A stretch of DNA of 64,000 bases, taken from assembly GCA_963724365.1 (NCBI GenBank), contig CAVRUR010000011.1:248001-312000 (forward strand), in the 5' to 3' direction. This DNA is from JALORV01 sp963724365 (GTDB lineage: Bacteria > Pseudomonadota > Gammaproteobacteria > Burkholderiales > Burkholderiaceae_F). Below are positions 42,510 through 50,823 of this stretch, piece after piece; position 1 is the stretch's first letter; each line of letters begins with the position of its first letter. A program made the translations under genes and the position numbers. Under the pieces are notes generated by a model. That model made no database searches, was not told the origin of the DNA, and worked only from the letters and a program-made list of their open reading frames with translations.

Positions 42510-43385
42510 CTAGTGAGCACGCTTCTTCAAGTCCATCAGGCGCAGGATCATCGGCGTAAAGATCAGCTGCATCGCCAGTCCCATCTTGCCGCCCGGAACG
42601 ATGATGGTGTTGGGGCGCGTCATCGCCGAGTCGTGCAGCATCGACAGCAGGTACGGGAAGTCGATGCCCTTGGGGTTGGTGAAGCGGATGATCACCATGC
42701 TCTCGTCGGCACTGGGAATGTCGCGTGCGATGAAAGGGTTGCTCGTGTCCACGGTCGGTACGCGCTGGAAGTTGACATGCGTGACGCCGAACTGCGGGAC
42801 GATGTGATTCACGTAGTCGGGCATGCGGCGCAGGATCGTATCGACGACCGCTTCCTGCGAGTAGCCGCGCATCTTCTTGTCGCGGTGCAGTTTCTGGATC
42901 CACTCGAGGTTGATGATCGGCACCACGCCGACCAGCAGGTCGACATGCTGGCCGACGTTGATCTTCTCGCCGAAGTAGGCGCCGTGCAGGCCCTCGTAGA
43001 ACATCAGGTCGGATTCCGGCGCGATGTCCTTCCACTCGGTGAAGTTGCCGGGCTCCACCCTATGCTCGGCGGCCTCGCCGGCATCGTGGATGTACTTGCG
43101 CACGCGGCCGCTGCCATGCTCGCCGTAGCCCTTGAAGAGCCCCTCGAGCTCCTCGAGCAGGTTCGAATACGGGCCGAAGTGCGAGTAGTGCTTGTTGCCC
43201 TTCGCCTCGGCCTCCTTCATGTTGGCGCGCATTTCCATCCGGTTGTAGCGATGGAACGAGTCGCCTTCGACGATCTGCGCCTTGAGGCCGTCACGCCGGA
43301 AGATGTGCTGGAAGCTCTGCATTACCGTGGTGGTGCCGGCGCCGGACGAGCCCGTCACGGCGATGATCGGATGCTTCTTGGACAA
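42510..43385 (-). CDS. cbbP: Phosphoribulokinase
   Basis: 291 aa. Phosphorylates ribulose 5-phosphate to RuBP, the RuBisCO substrate. The P-loop is GSSGAGTTT (about residues 12-20) and EGDSFHRYNRMEM is the substrate-binding segment of the proteobacterial class I enzyme. The start is a TTG at 43383-43385 with GGGAG eight bases upstream. It is 41 bp downstream of the FBPase gene and 10 bp ahead of cbbT. Confidence 0.95.
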   Translation of the reverse strand: MSKKHPIIAVTGSSGAGTTTVMQSFQHIFRRDGLKAQIVEGDSFHRYNRMEMRANMKEAEAKGNKHYSHFGPYSNLLEELEGLFKGYGEHGSGRVRKYIHDAGEAAEHRVEPGNFTEWKDIAPESDLMFYEGLHGAYFGEKINVGQHVDLLVGVVPIINLEWIQKLHRDKKMRGYSQEAVVDTILRRMPDYVNHIVPQFGVTHVNFQRVPTVDTSNPFIARDIPSADESMVIIRFTNPKGIDFPYLLSMLHDSAMTRPNTIIVPGGKMGLAMQLIFTPMILRLMDLKKRAH

Positions 43386-43425
43386 CGCAGTTCTCCCTCG
43401 ATGACTTTGTTGCTGTCGACCCGTC

Positions 43426-44550
43426 TCAGGTCAGCGCTTCCGGCCGGTACAGCGACCGCTCGTTGAACAGCGGCGAGCTGTAGGGCTTGTCGGTTCCGGC
43501 GTCGTACTCGGCGTGATAGCGCTCGATGCGCTCCACCTCGTTCTTCGAGCCGAACACCAGGCCGATGCGCTGGTGCAACGACTCGGGCTGCACGTCGAGC
43601 ACCGAAGTGCGGCCATCGCTGGCGCGACCGCCGGCCTGTTCCATGACAAAGCCGATCGGGTTCGCCTCGTACAGCAGTCGCAGGCGGCCAGGTTTGCTCA
43701 AATCTTTGGAGTCGCGCGGATACATGAACACGCCGCCACGCATCAGGATGCGGTGCGCCTCCGCCACCATGCTGGCGATCCAGCGCATGTTGAAGTCCTT
43801 CGCGCGCGGCCCCGTCTTGCCGGCGAGACACTCGTCGACATAGCGCTTGATCGGCGGCTCCCAGAAGCGGCTGTTGCTGGTGTTGATCGCGAACTCCTGC
43901 GTGTCCACCGGGACGCGGATGTCCGGATGTGTCAGCTTGAACTCGCCGAGGCTGGGATCGAGCGTGAAGCCCACCACGCCGCTGCCGACTGTCAGCACCA
44001 GCATCGTCACCGGGCCGTAGATCGCGTAGCCGGCCGCGACCTGCGCCGTACCCGGCTGCAGGAAGTCCGCTTCGATCGCATCGCGCCCCGAATCCACTAC
44101 TCCCTGCGGAGCGCGCAGGATCGAGAAGATGCTGCCGACCGAGACGTTGACGTCGATGTTGCTGGAACCGTCGAGGGGGTCGAACACCAGCAGGTACTTG
44201 CCGCGCGTGTAGGTGGACGGGATCTGGTACGGCCCGTCCATCTCCTCCGACCCCATGCCGGCCAGATGACCCGACCACTCGGTCGTGCGGATGAAGATCT
44301 CGTTGCTGACGACGTCAAGCGGCTTCTGCACTTCACCCTGGACATTGACCTGCGCGTGCGACTGCGCCGCTGCGACGAGCTGCCGGCTCATCGGATCGCC
44401 CAGTTCGCCAAAGGCCACGGCGCGCGCGATCGCCTTGGTCGCGAGCGCAACGTCAAGGACGAGTGCGTTGAGCGCGCCGCTCGCCTGCGGAAAGCGGCGG
44501 CGCTGTTCGATCAGGTACTGCGTCAGCGTCCGTCGATTGGAAAGGGGCAT
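43426..44550 (-). CDS. cbbF: Fructose-1,6-bisphosphatase, class I
   Basis: 374 aa. Metal-binding and active-site residues appear in GEVQKPLDVVSNEIF and LLVFDPLDGSSNIDVNVSVGSIFSI (DPLDG(T/S)S); MRWIASMVAEAHRILMRGGVFMYP and AGGRASDG follow. The enzyme removes phosphate from FBP in the regeneration phase of the Calvin cycle and in gluconeogenesis. It lies 17 bp after the cbbX stop and 41 bp before cbbP. Confidence 0.95.
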   Translation of the reverse strand: MPLSNRRTLTQYLIEQRRRFPQASGALNALVLDVALATKAIARAVAFGELGDPMSRQLVAAAQSHAQVNVQGEVQKPLDVVSNEIFIRTTEWSGHLAGMGSEEMDGPYQIPSTYTRGKYLLVFDPLDGSSNIDVNVSVGSIFSILRAPQGVVDSGRDAIEADFLQPGTAQVAAGYAIYGPVTMLVLTVGSGVVGFTLDPSLGEFKLTHPDIRVPVDTQEFAINTSNSRFWEPPIKRYVDECLAGKTGPRAKDFNMRWIASMVAEAHRILMRGGVFMYPRDSKDLSKPGRLRLLYEANPIGFVMEQAGGRASDGRTSVLDVQPESLHQRIGLVFGSKNEVERIERYHAEYDAGTDKPYSSPLFNERSLYRPEALT

Positions 44551-44566
44551 GGCGTTCTCATTCGCT

Positions 44567-45460
44567 TCAGAGAACAGCCTGGAACACCCGGCTCGCCAGG
44601 ATGTCTTCCGGCGCGAGGGTGGTCAGGTCGGTTTCGGTGAGGGCGCGCTTTCGCTCGGCGAACAGGCGCGAGGCGGCCCGCAGGCGCGCACGTTCCAGCG
44701 CGTTGCGCACGCTGCGCGCGTTGGCGAAGTGCGGCTGCTGCATGCGGCGCGCGAGATACTGCTCGAAGGCCGCGCGCGCGCCGTCGCCAAAGCGATAGTG
44801 CTGCGCCGCCAGCATCTTTTCGGCGATCTGCATCAGTTCGGCCTCGCCATAGTCCGGGAAGTCGATGTGGTGCGCGATGCGAGAACTCATGCCGGGGTTG
44901 GACTTGAAGAACGTATCCATCCGGTCCTTGTAGCCGGCAAGGATCACGACCAGGTCGTCGCGATGGTTCTCCATCACCTGCAGCAGGATCTCGATCGCCT
45001 CCTGTCCGTAGTCGCGCTCGTTCTCCGGGCGGTACAGGTAGTACGCCTCGTCGATGAAGAGCACCCCGCCCATCGCGCGCTTCAGCACTTCCTTGGTCTT
45101 GGGCGCGGTATGGCCGATGTACTGGCCGACCAAATCATCGCGCGTGACGCTGACGACATGTCCCTTGCGCACGTAGCCCAGGCGATGAAGGATCTGCGCC
45201 ATCTTCAGCGCGACGGTCGTCTTGCCGGTGCCCGGATTGCCGGTGAAGCTCATGTGCAGCGAGGGCGTGGCGGCCTCCAGGCCGAGCTGGGCGCGCGCCT
45301 TCGACACGACGAGGAACGCAGCGATGTCCTCGATGCGCTTCTTCACCGGCGCAAGCCCGACCAGCTCGCGGTCGAGTTCCTGCAGGACCTCCTGCACGTT
45401 GGTGTCGCGCAGGATGGCTTGAAGGTCGACGGTCGGCGTCACGGCAGCGTTCACGTTCAA
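44567..45460 (-). CDS. cbbX: CbbX, AAA+ RuBisCO activase (red type)
   Basis: 297 aa. It pulls on the C-terminus of red-type RuBisCO large subunits to release inhibitory sugar phosphates. Walker A is GNPGTGKTTVAL (about residues 80-91), Walker B FIDEAYYLY and sensor/arginine-finger sequences GMSSRIAHH. The start is TTG 45460 or the in-frame GTG 45454; neither has a strong ribosome site. It begins right after the cbbS stop, so coupling is likely. Presence of CbbX supports a red-type (form IC) RuBisCO. Confidence 0.95.
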   Translation of the reverse strand: MNVNAAVTPTVDLQAILRDTNVQEVLQELDRELVGLAPVKKRIEDIAAFLVVSKARAQLGLEAATPSLHMSFTGNPGTGKTTVALKMAQILHRLGYVRKGHVVSVTRDDLVGQYIGHTAPKTKEVLKRAMGGVLFIDEAYYLYRPENERDYGQEAIEILLQVMENHRDDLVVILAGYKDRMDTFFKSNPGMSSRIAHHIDFPDYGEAELMQIAEKMLAAQHYRFGDGARAAFEQYLARRMQQPHFANARSVRNALERARLRAASRLFAERKRALTETDLTTLAPEDILASRVFQAVL

Positions 45461-45461
45461 T

Positions 45462-45881
45462 TCACTCGTAGCGTGAACCGGCCGGCCTGGCGGCCGAATA
45501 CGCTCGCGTCGTGTAGCGCACCATGCGGCCGGCCGCTTCCTGACGTTCGAGCCCGAAGCCCGGTTCGTCCTTTGGCCGATTCACGATGAACGACAGGCAC
45601 ATCGACTCCACGCCACGCGTGTTGTCAAACGCGTTGACCTTGATGTAGTGGCTCGGGTGCACCTTGCGGCAAGCCTTGACTTCGAAGAGCACCGCTGCGC
45701 CATCCTTGACCGTGAACATCGGCATGCCCCACATGTCCCAGTAGACGTTGCGGGGGTGCGGATCGTCGGTGTACTCGACCGACAGCGCCCAGCCCCTGGA
45801 CAGGGCGTAGTCGACTTGCGCGCGGATCTCGTCGTCGGTGAGGTCGGGCAGGAACGAAAAAGTGCCTTGCGTGATGCGCAT
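45462..45881 (-). CDS. cbbS: RuBisCO small subunit, form IC
   Basis: 139 aa. MRITQGTFSFLPDLTDDEI is the characteristic N-terminus of red-type small subunits, and the C-terminal extension (about 30 residues after FIVNRP) forms the beta-hairpin that lines the central pore. YTDDPHPRNVYWDMWGMPMF is conserved. ATG 45881 starts 11 bp after the cbbL stop. Confidence 0.96.
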   Translation of the reverse strand: MRITQGTFSFLPDLTDDEIRAQVDYALSRGWALSVEYTDDPHPRNVYWDMWGMPMFTVKDGAAVLFEVKACRKVHPSHYIKVNAFDNTRGVESMCLSFIVNRPKDEPGFGLERQEAAGRMVRYTTRAYSAARPAGSRYE

Positions 45882-45892
45882 GATCGTTGTCC

Positions 45893-47356
45893 TTAGCTGG
45901 CGGTCGGGGTGACAGCGAAATCCGGCGTGTCGGTCGACGTGTAGTTGAAGCTCACGTCCTTCCACGTCTCGAGCGCCTGCTTCAGCGGCGTACACCACTT
46001 GGCGGCGGCGCCGAGTATCTCGGGGCCTTCGTTGGCGATGTCGCGGCCTTCGTTGCGCGCCTTGACCATCGTTTCGAGCGCGACGCGGTTCGCGATCGCG
46101 CCCGCCTGGATGCCGGCCGGATGCCCGATCGTGCCGCCGCCAAATTGCAGCACGACGTCATCGCCGAAGAGGTCAAGCAACTGGTGCATCTGGCCAGCGT
46201 GGATGCCTCCGGAAGCGACCGGCATCACCTTCTTGAGATCGGCCCAGTCCTGGTCGAAGAACAATCCACGCTGCAGATCGGTCTTGGTGTAGGTGTCGCG
46301 GCAGACGTTGTAATAACCCTGCACTGTCATCGGGTCGCCTTCCAGCTTGCCGACCGCAGTACCGGCGTGCAGGTGGTCCACGCCCGCGAGTCGCAACCAC
46401 TTGGCGATCACGCGGAAGCTGACGCCGTGATTTTTCTGGCGCGTGTACGTGCCATGCCCTGCGCGGTGCATGTGCAGGATCATGTCGTTCTTGCGGCACC
46501 AGTTCGAGATCGACTGGATCGCGGTCCAGCCGATCACAAGGTCGATCATCAGGATGTTCGAGCCGAGTTCCTTCGCGAACTCCGCGCGCTCGTACATGTC
46601 CTCCATCGTCGCCGCGGTGATGTTTAGGTAGTGGCCCTTGATCTCGCCCGAGTTCGCCTGCGAGCGGTTGACCGCCTCCATGCAGAACAGGAACCGGTCG
46701 CGCCAGTGCATGAAGGGCTGCGAGTTGATGTTCTCGTCGTCCTTCGTGAAGTCGAGGCCGCCGGTGAGCGCCTCGTAGACGACGCGGCCATAGTTCTTGC
46801 CCGACAGGCCTAGCTTGGGCTTCATCGTCGCGCCCAGCAGCGGCCGGCCGTACTTATCCAGCCGCTCGCGCTCGACGATGATCCCGGTCGGCGGACCCTT
46901 GAAGGTCTTGACGTACGCGGCCGGAATGCGGATGTCCTCGAGGCGCGCCGCCTTCAGCGGCTTGAAGCTGAAGACATTGCCGATCAGGCTCGCCGTCATG
47001 TTGGCGATCGAGCCCTCTTCGAAGAGAATCAGGTCGTACGCGATGTAGACGAAGTACTGGCCAGGCTGGTTCGGCACCGGGTCGACCCGGTAGGCCTTGG
47101 CCTGGTACGAGTCGTGCGCGGTCAGGAGATCCGTCCAGACCACGGTCCAGGTCGCGGTCGACGACTCTCCTGCTACAGCCGCTGCGGCTTCCTCGGGATC
47201 GACGCCGTCCTGCGGCGTGATGCGGAACAGGCAGATGACGTCCGTTGCACTGGGCTCGTAGTCCGGCCGCCAGTAACCCATCTGCTTGTACTTGAGGACG
47301 CCGCCCTTGTAGCGCTCCTTGACGTCTGTGATGTGTCCTTCGACCGGCTTGTTCAT
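45893..47356 (-). CDS. cbbL: RuBisCO large subunit, form IC (red type)
   Basis: 487 aa. Catalyses carboxylation of RuBP. Active-site Lys in GATMKPKLGLSGKNYGRV, carbamylated-Lys and Mg ligands in GGLDFTKDDENINSQPF, and loop-6 Lys in HAGTAVGKLEGDP are all intact. The sequence style (TKDDEN, long N-terminus, CbbX partner) places it in red-type form I. ATG 47356 is chosen for the MNKPVEG start rather than an upstream in-frame position. It is the first gene of a leftward operon cbbLSXFPT, divergent from cbbR. Confidence 0.97.
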   Translation of the reverse strand: MNKPVEGHITDVKERYKGGVLKYKQMGYWRPDYEPSATDVICLFRITPQDGVDPEEAAAAVAGESSTATWTVVWTDLLTAHDSYQAKAYRVDPVPNQPGQYFVYIAYDLILFEEGSIANMTASLIGNVFSFKPLKAARLEDIRIPAAYVKTFKGPPTGIIVERERLDKYGRPLLGATMKPKLGLSGKNYGRVVYEALTGGLDFTKDDENINSQPFMHWRDRFLFCMEAVNRSQANSGEIKGHYLNITAATMEDMYERAEFAKELGSNILMIDLVIGWTAIQSISNWCRKNDMILHMHRAGHGTYTRQKNHGVSFRVIAKWLRLAGVDHLHAGTAVGKLEGDPMTVQGYYNVCRDTYTKTDLQRGLFFDQDWADLKKVMPVASGGIHAGQMHQLLDLFGDDVVLQFGGGTIGHPAGIQAGAIANRVALETMVKARNEGRDIANEGPEILGAAAKWCTPLKQALETWKDVSFNYTSTDTPDFAVTPTAS

Positions 47357-47475
47357 GGCCCTCGCCCTCTGTGTTTTGCGACGCCGCAATGGCGCTCACA
47401 CGATGGGCCGCACTGTAGGCAGCCCAACTCTTAAGGTACAGTCACAATTATTGAGGCGTGAGTTAAGGATTTCTT
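47357..47475. promoter_or_regulatory. cbbL/cbbR divergent control region with a CbbR-type TNA array
   Basis: 119 bp between cbbL (leftward) and cbbR (rightward). Four TNA triplets are evenly spaced near cbbR: TTA 47431, TCA 47442, TGA 47452 and TTA 47463, separated by 8, 7 and 8 bases. CbbR sites are usually described as TNA-N7/8-TNA, so this matches well. TTAAGG occurs twice, at 47431-47436 and 47463-47468. The region is AT-rich compared with its surroundings. Confidence 0.65.
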
Positions 47476-48426
47476 ATGAAAGGCGTCACACTGCGCCAAC
47501 TGAGGGTGTTTTCCGCGGTCGCGCGCCACTTGAGCTTCGGCAAGGCCGCCGAGGAACTGCACCTGACGCCTCCGGCGATCTCCATGCAGATCAAGGAGTT
47601 GGAAGAGCAGGTCGGGCTCCCGTTGTTCGACCGTGGTGGCCGCAGCGTCGCGCTGACCGTCACCGGCGAGTACTTGCTGGTCTACGTCCGCAAGATCCTG
47701 GCGACGCTAAAGGACGCCGAGGACGCTGTTGCACGTCTCAGCGGGTTAAAGACAGGCCGTCTGACCATCGGAATGGTAAGTACGGCCAAATACTTCGTAC
47801 CTCGGCTAATGGCTCGCTTTCGCGCCGAACATCCAGGAATCGAGATTCGACTGGCAATCGGGGGCAACCGCGAGCAGCTGGTCGCACTGCTGCAGGCCAA
47901 CGAAGTGGATCTGGCGATCATGGGGCGGCCGCCGCGCGAACTGGCCACGCGGGCCGAGCCGTTTGCGGTCCATCCCCATGTGATCGTGACACCGCCGGAC
48001 CACCCGCTGGTGAAGGCCGGACACGCGCCGGCCGCTGCCTTGGCCGATTACGAGTTCCTGATTCGTGAGGAAGGCTCCGGTACCCGGGCGGCAATGGAGA
48101 AATTCTTCGCCGACCACCGGCTGGCGCCCCGCGTAGCGATGGAGATGACGAGCAACGAGACGATCAAGCAGGCGGTGATGGCCGGCATGGGCATTTCGTT
48201 CCTGTCGCTGCACACGATCGGACTCGAGCTGAAGGCCGGCCTGATTGCGGTCCCTGACATCGAGGACCTGCCGCTCGCCAAACGCTGGTACATCGTGAAC
48301 ACGCTCGCGAAAACGCTGTCGCCCGCGGCCGAGGCGTTTCGCTATTTCATGCTGGAGGAGGCAGAGCGCTATCTGGCGCAGGAATATGGGGCACCAATGG
48401 CCATCGATGCGCGCGAGCCGGCGTAA
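47476..48426 (+). CDS. cbbR: LysR-type regulator of the cbb operon
   Basis: 316 aa. An N-terminal winged helix-turn-helix (TLRQLRVFSAVARHLSFGKAAEELHLTPPAIS) is followed by a LysR substrate-binding domain (GRLTIGMVSTAKYFVPRL at the hinge). CbbR proteins bind the cbb promoter and respond to intermediates such as RuBP or NADPH. Its divergent placement over cbbL is the classic arrangement. The nearest spaced TNA site lies 11-13 bases before its own start, which would give autoregulation. Confidence 0.95.
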   Translation: MKGVTLRQLRVFSAVARHLSFGKAAEELHLTPPAISMQIKELEEQVGLPLFDRGGRSVALTVTGEYLLVYVRKILATLKDAEDAVARLSGLKTGRLTIGMVSTAKYFVPRLMARFRAEHPGIEIRLAIGGNREQLVALLQANEVDLAIMGRPPRELATRAEPFAVHPHVIVTPPDHPLVKAGHAPAAALADYEFLIREEGSGTRAAMEKFFADHRLAPRVAMEMTSNETIKQAVMAGMGISFLSLHTIGLELKAGLIAVPDIEDLPLAKRWYIVNTLAKTLSPAAEAFRYFMLEEAERYLAQEYGAPMAIDAREPA

Positions 48427-48440
48427 CTTTCGTGTACTCA

Positions 48441-48458
48441 GCGGGCCGGACGGCCCGC
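48441..48458. terminator. Hairpin between convergent cbbR and the rhodanese gene
   Basis: A perfect 7-bp stem GCGGGCC (48441-48447) / GGCCCGC (48452-48458), with loop GGAC, lies between the stops of cbbR and the convergent rhodanese gene. There is no T-tract, so it may be a weak bidirectional terminator or just a stable hairpin. Confidence 0.4.
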
Positions 48459-48466
48459 GCCGATGC

Positions 48467-49066
48467 TCAGCGGGGGAAGTACATCTTCTTGCGGTCGAGT
48501 TCGTAGCTCCAGGGAAGACCGTCATTTTTCCAGCCGTTGACATCGCGCCGGCCTTTCGCCGACAACTCGCCTTCCAACCCGTTCACCACGGTATAGACGC
48601 GGGTGTAACCGAGCGACTGCAGCAGATCCGCGGCGCGCGATGAACGCTCGCCTGCGCGGCATATCAGCAGGATCGTGTCGTTCTTGCCGAGGCCCTTGGC
48701 CTTCAGCCGCCGCTCGACTTCCGGCGCGAAGTCACTGAATGGCTCGAGCTTGTAGAAGCCGCGGTTCTCGTCCCAGTCGGTCATGAACTCCTGGAACTCG
48801 ACGTACGGCACCAACGCGTCGACCCCGTCGGCCATGCCAAGGAACTGCGCTTCGGCGCGCGTGCGCACATCCAGGAACAGCACCTTGCCGTTCTGCGACT
48901 TGATGAATGCCGGGGCCTGTTTCGGCAGCACATAGAGTCCCAGCTTCGAGCGCTGTTCCTCGGGAACTTTCGACGAATCCACCTTCTGCGCGAACGCCGG
49001 CATGACGGAAACGCCGATGAGGAATACGGTGATCCAGGCAATGAGCTTCAATCGGTTCTCCGACAC
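48467..49066 (-). CDS. Rhodanese-domain exported protein
   Basis: 199 aa from a GTG at 49064-49066, which has GGAG about five bases upstream. A hydrophobic N-terminal segment (IAWITVFLIGVSVMPAFAQ) acts as signal or anchor. The rhodanese domain shows VLFLDVRTRAEAQF and the active-site loop LLICRAGERSSRAADLL with the catalytic Cys. Such proteins transfer sulfane sulfur in the periplasm, perhaps in oxidation of reduced sulfur or in protein repair. It converges on cbbR. Confidence 0.82.
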   Translation of the reverse strand: MSENRLKLIAWITVFLIGVSVMPAFAQKVDSSKVPEEQRSKLGLYVLPKQAPAFIKSQNGKVLFLDVRTRAEAQFLGMADGVDALVPYVEFQEFMTDWDENRGFYKLEPFSDFAPEVERRLKAKGLGKNDTILLICRAGERSSRAADLLQSLGYTRVYTVVNGLEGELSAKGRRDVNGWKNDGLPWSYELDRKKMYFPR

Positions 49067-49168
49067 GGGGCTCCGTGCCAGACGGAGTCCAAGGGGACTA
49101 GTGAATGATAGGGGCCGACGCCGACAGCCGGCCGTCCAGGCCGGCATATCTTTATAACCTGAACTGAT

Positions 49169-49186
49169 GATACCCCTACAGGTATC
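49169..49186. promoter_or_regulatory. Inverted repeat in the rhodanese/EamA divergent region
   Basis: GATACC (49169-49174), spacer CCTACA, GGTATC (49181-49186) form a perfect 6-bp dyad inside an AT-richer patch between the divergent rhodanese and EamA genes. A possible operator; nothing else supports it. Confidence 0.3.
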
Positions 49187-49301
49187 TGTATAGGCAAGAG
49201 TACAGGTCGGTAGCCGCGACCGACGGACCATGGCGGCGCGCGTATTCGATCAGCGGCACGGCGTGCCCGGTGCCGATCACGCTGGCGTATCGTCGCGCGC
49301 G

Positions 49302-50198
49302 ATGGCCGAACCGACTCCGCGCCTAACTGCCTATGTCCTGCTGGCCGGCTCCATGGCGCTTGTCGGCAGCTACGTCGCCCTTTCGAAGCCGCTGACTGCC
49401 GCGATCCCGGTCTTCGCGCTGGCCTTCCTGCGCTTCGCGATCGCTGCGGTCGCGATGGTCCCGTGGACTCTGCGCGCGCGCACCGACGCCCCGTTGTCGC
49501 GCACAGAACACCGGCTCTTCTTTGTCATGTCGTTCTTTGGCAATTTCCTGTTTTCAATCTGCATGCTCTATGGCGTGTCGATGACGACTGCGACGGCCGC
49601 CGGCGTGATCCTCGCCACGTTGCCTGCGGTCGTCGCGCTGCTTTCCTGGCTGATCCTGCATGAGCGCCTGAGCGGTCGCGTGATGCTGGCGGTGGTCCTG
49701 GCCGTCGGCGGCATCGGATTGCTGCAACTGGCGCGTCCCGACGACCCCTTGGCCCGCGGCACGGCCTGGCTTGGCAATCTGCTGATGTTCGGCGCCGTCG
49801 TCTGCGAAGCGACCTACGTGATCGTCGCCAAGCGGCTCGCCGCCACGCGGGCGCCGCTGCGCGTGTCGGCGCTGGTGAACCTTTGGGGCCTGGTACTGAT
49901 CATGCCTTTCGGGCTGTGGCAGCTGGCGCGCTTCGACCTCGGATCCCTGGGGGCTCCGATCTGGGGCTTGCTGGTGTTCTATTCGCTGGCGGCCAGCCTG
50001 TTCGCGGTCTGGATGTGGGTAGCCGGACTGAAGCACGTGCCCGCGAGCCAGGCCGGCGTGTTCACGGTCGCCCTGCCGCTGGCCGCAACCGCCGTCGGCG
50101 TGTTCGTGCTCGGCGAGTCCTTCACCGCGATCCACGCCGTGTCTCTAGCCCTGGCGACCGCCGGGGTCGTACTGATTACCACCGGTCGACGGCCGTGA
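49302..50198 (+). CDS. EamA-family (DMT) transporter
   Basis: 298 aa with ten hydrophobic helices in two EamA repeats (first: LAGSMALVGSYVALSKPL; second: GAVVCEATYVIVAKRLAAT). Conserved segment AVVLAVGGIGLLQLARP ends the first repeat. These proteins export small metabolites; substrate unknown. ATG 49302 is chosen rather than an earlier in-frame start because helix 1 begins right after it. Confidence 0.88.
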   Translation: MAEPTPRLTAYVLLAGSMALVGSYVALSKPLTAAIPVFALAFLRFAIAAVAMVPWTLRARTDAPLSRTEHRLFFVMSFFGNFLFSICMLYGVSMTTATAAGVILATLPAVVALLSWLILHERLSGRVMLAVVLAVGGIGLLQLARPDDPLARGTAWLGNLLMFGAVVCEATYVIVAKRLAATRAPLRVSALVNLWGLVLIMPFGLWQLARFDLGSLGAPIWGLLVFYSLAASLFAVWMWVAGLKHVPASQAGVFTVALPLAATAVGVFVLGESFTAIHAVSLALATAGVVLITTGRRP

Positions 50199-50295
50199 CC
50201 GGCCAAACGGCTTCCCCCGCGTGCGCGATCGCGCAGGTTGGCGATTCCGACCAGCGGCCACGCGGTCGGCGCGTGGCGTTCCGTATTGTTGCTGC

Positions 50296-50823
50296 ATGAC
50301 CTCGGATCACGTCAGGATTGCCGACAGCCTCCCCGCTCAGGTGCGGATCGCAGTGACCGTGCTGGCGATCAACGCCAAGTCGCGACTGCTCGAACAACGC
50401 CGGCCGCGCGCGGAACGCCGCCCTCCGCTGGTTGCGGTGCTGCTGAGCTCCTATGCCGAGGCCCGGGCGGCGGCCATGGCCGTCATCGCGCGTCACCTGA
50501 GTGCGCCCGTGCAGCGCGTCGACTGGACGCGGCTGCTGTCGCCCTATGTGCACGAGACCGAACTGAATGTCGAGCGACTGTTCGACGCGGCCGAGCACGC
50601 GGGCGTGCTGCTGCTCTTCGACGAAGCCGATGCGCTGTTCGGCCCGCACGGCCGTCCAATCGACCTCGCCGACAGCGCGCACGAAGCCTGCACCGAAGCG
50701 CTGCTTGCGCGCATGGCGCAGTACGACGGGCCGGTGTGCTTCACGGCGAGCCATCGCCGCCATCTGCATCCGCGCGTGCTCGCCGCCGCGGACCCTGTGA
50801 TCGACCTGACCAGTTCACCCTGA
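50296..50823 (+). CDS. AAA-like protein with a degenerate Walker A site
   Basis: 175 aa. The pattern resembles the core of an AAA+ ATPase: a strand PLVAVLL, then helix AAAMAVIARHL, then VQRVDWTRLLSPYVHETELNVERLFDAAE and a perfect Walker B LLLFDEADALFGPHG. The usual P-loop GxxGxGKT is replaced by SSYAEARA, so ATP binding is doubtful. It could be a pseudo-AAA regulatory subunit or an inactive fragment kept under selection. The last 9 bp overlap the convergent UbiB-family gene. ATG 50296 (MTSDHV) is chosen. Confidence 0.65.
   Translation: MTSDHVRIADSLPAQVRIAVTVLAINAKSRLLEQRRPRAERRPPLVAVLLSSYAEARAAAMAVIARHLSAPVQRVDWTRLLSPYVHETELNVERLFDAAEHAGVLLLFDEADALFGPHGRPIDLADSAHEACTEALLARMAQYDGPVCFTASHRRHLHPRVLAAADPVIDLTSSP

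Noticed and set aside
41628..43466. 612-aa frame antisense to cbbT/cbbP
   Set aside because: Shadow of well-recognised Calvin-cycle genes.
43513..45589. 375-aa and 434-aa frames antisense to cbbF/cbbX
   Set aside because: Shadows; no motif, and the operon genes are contiguous on the minus strand.
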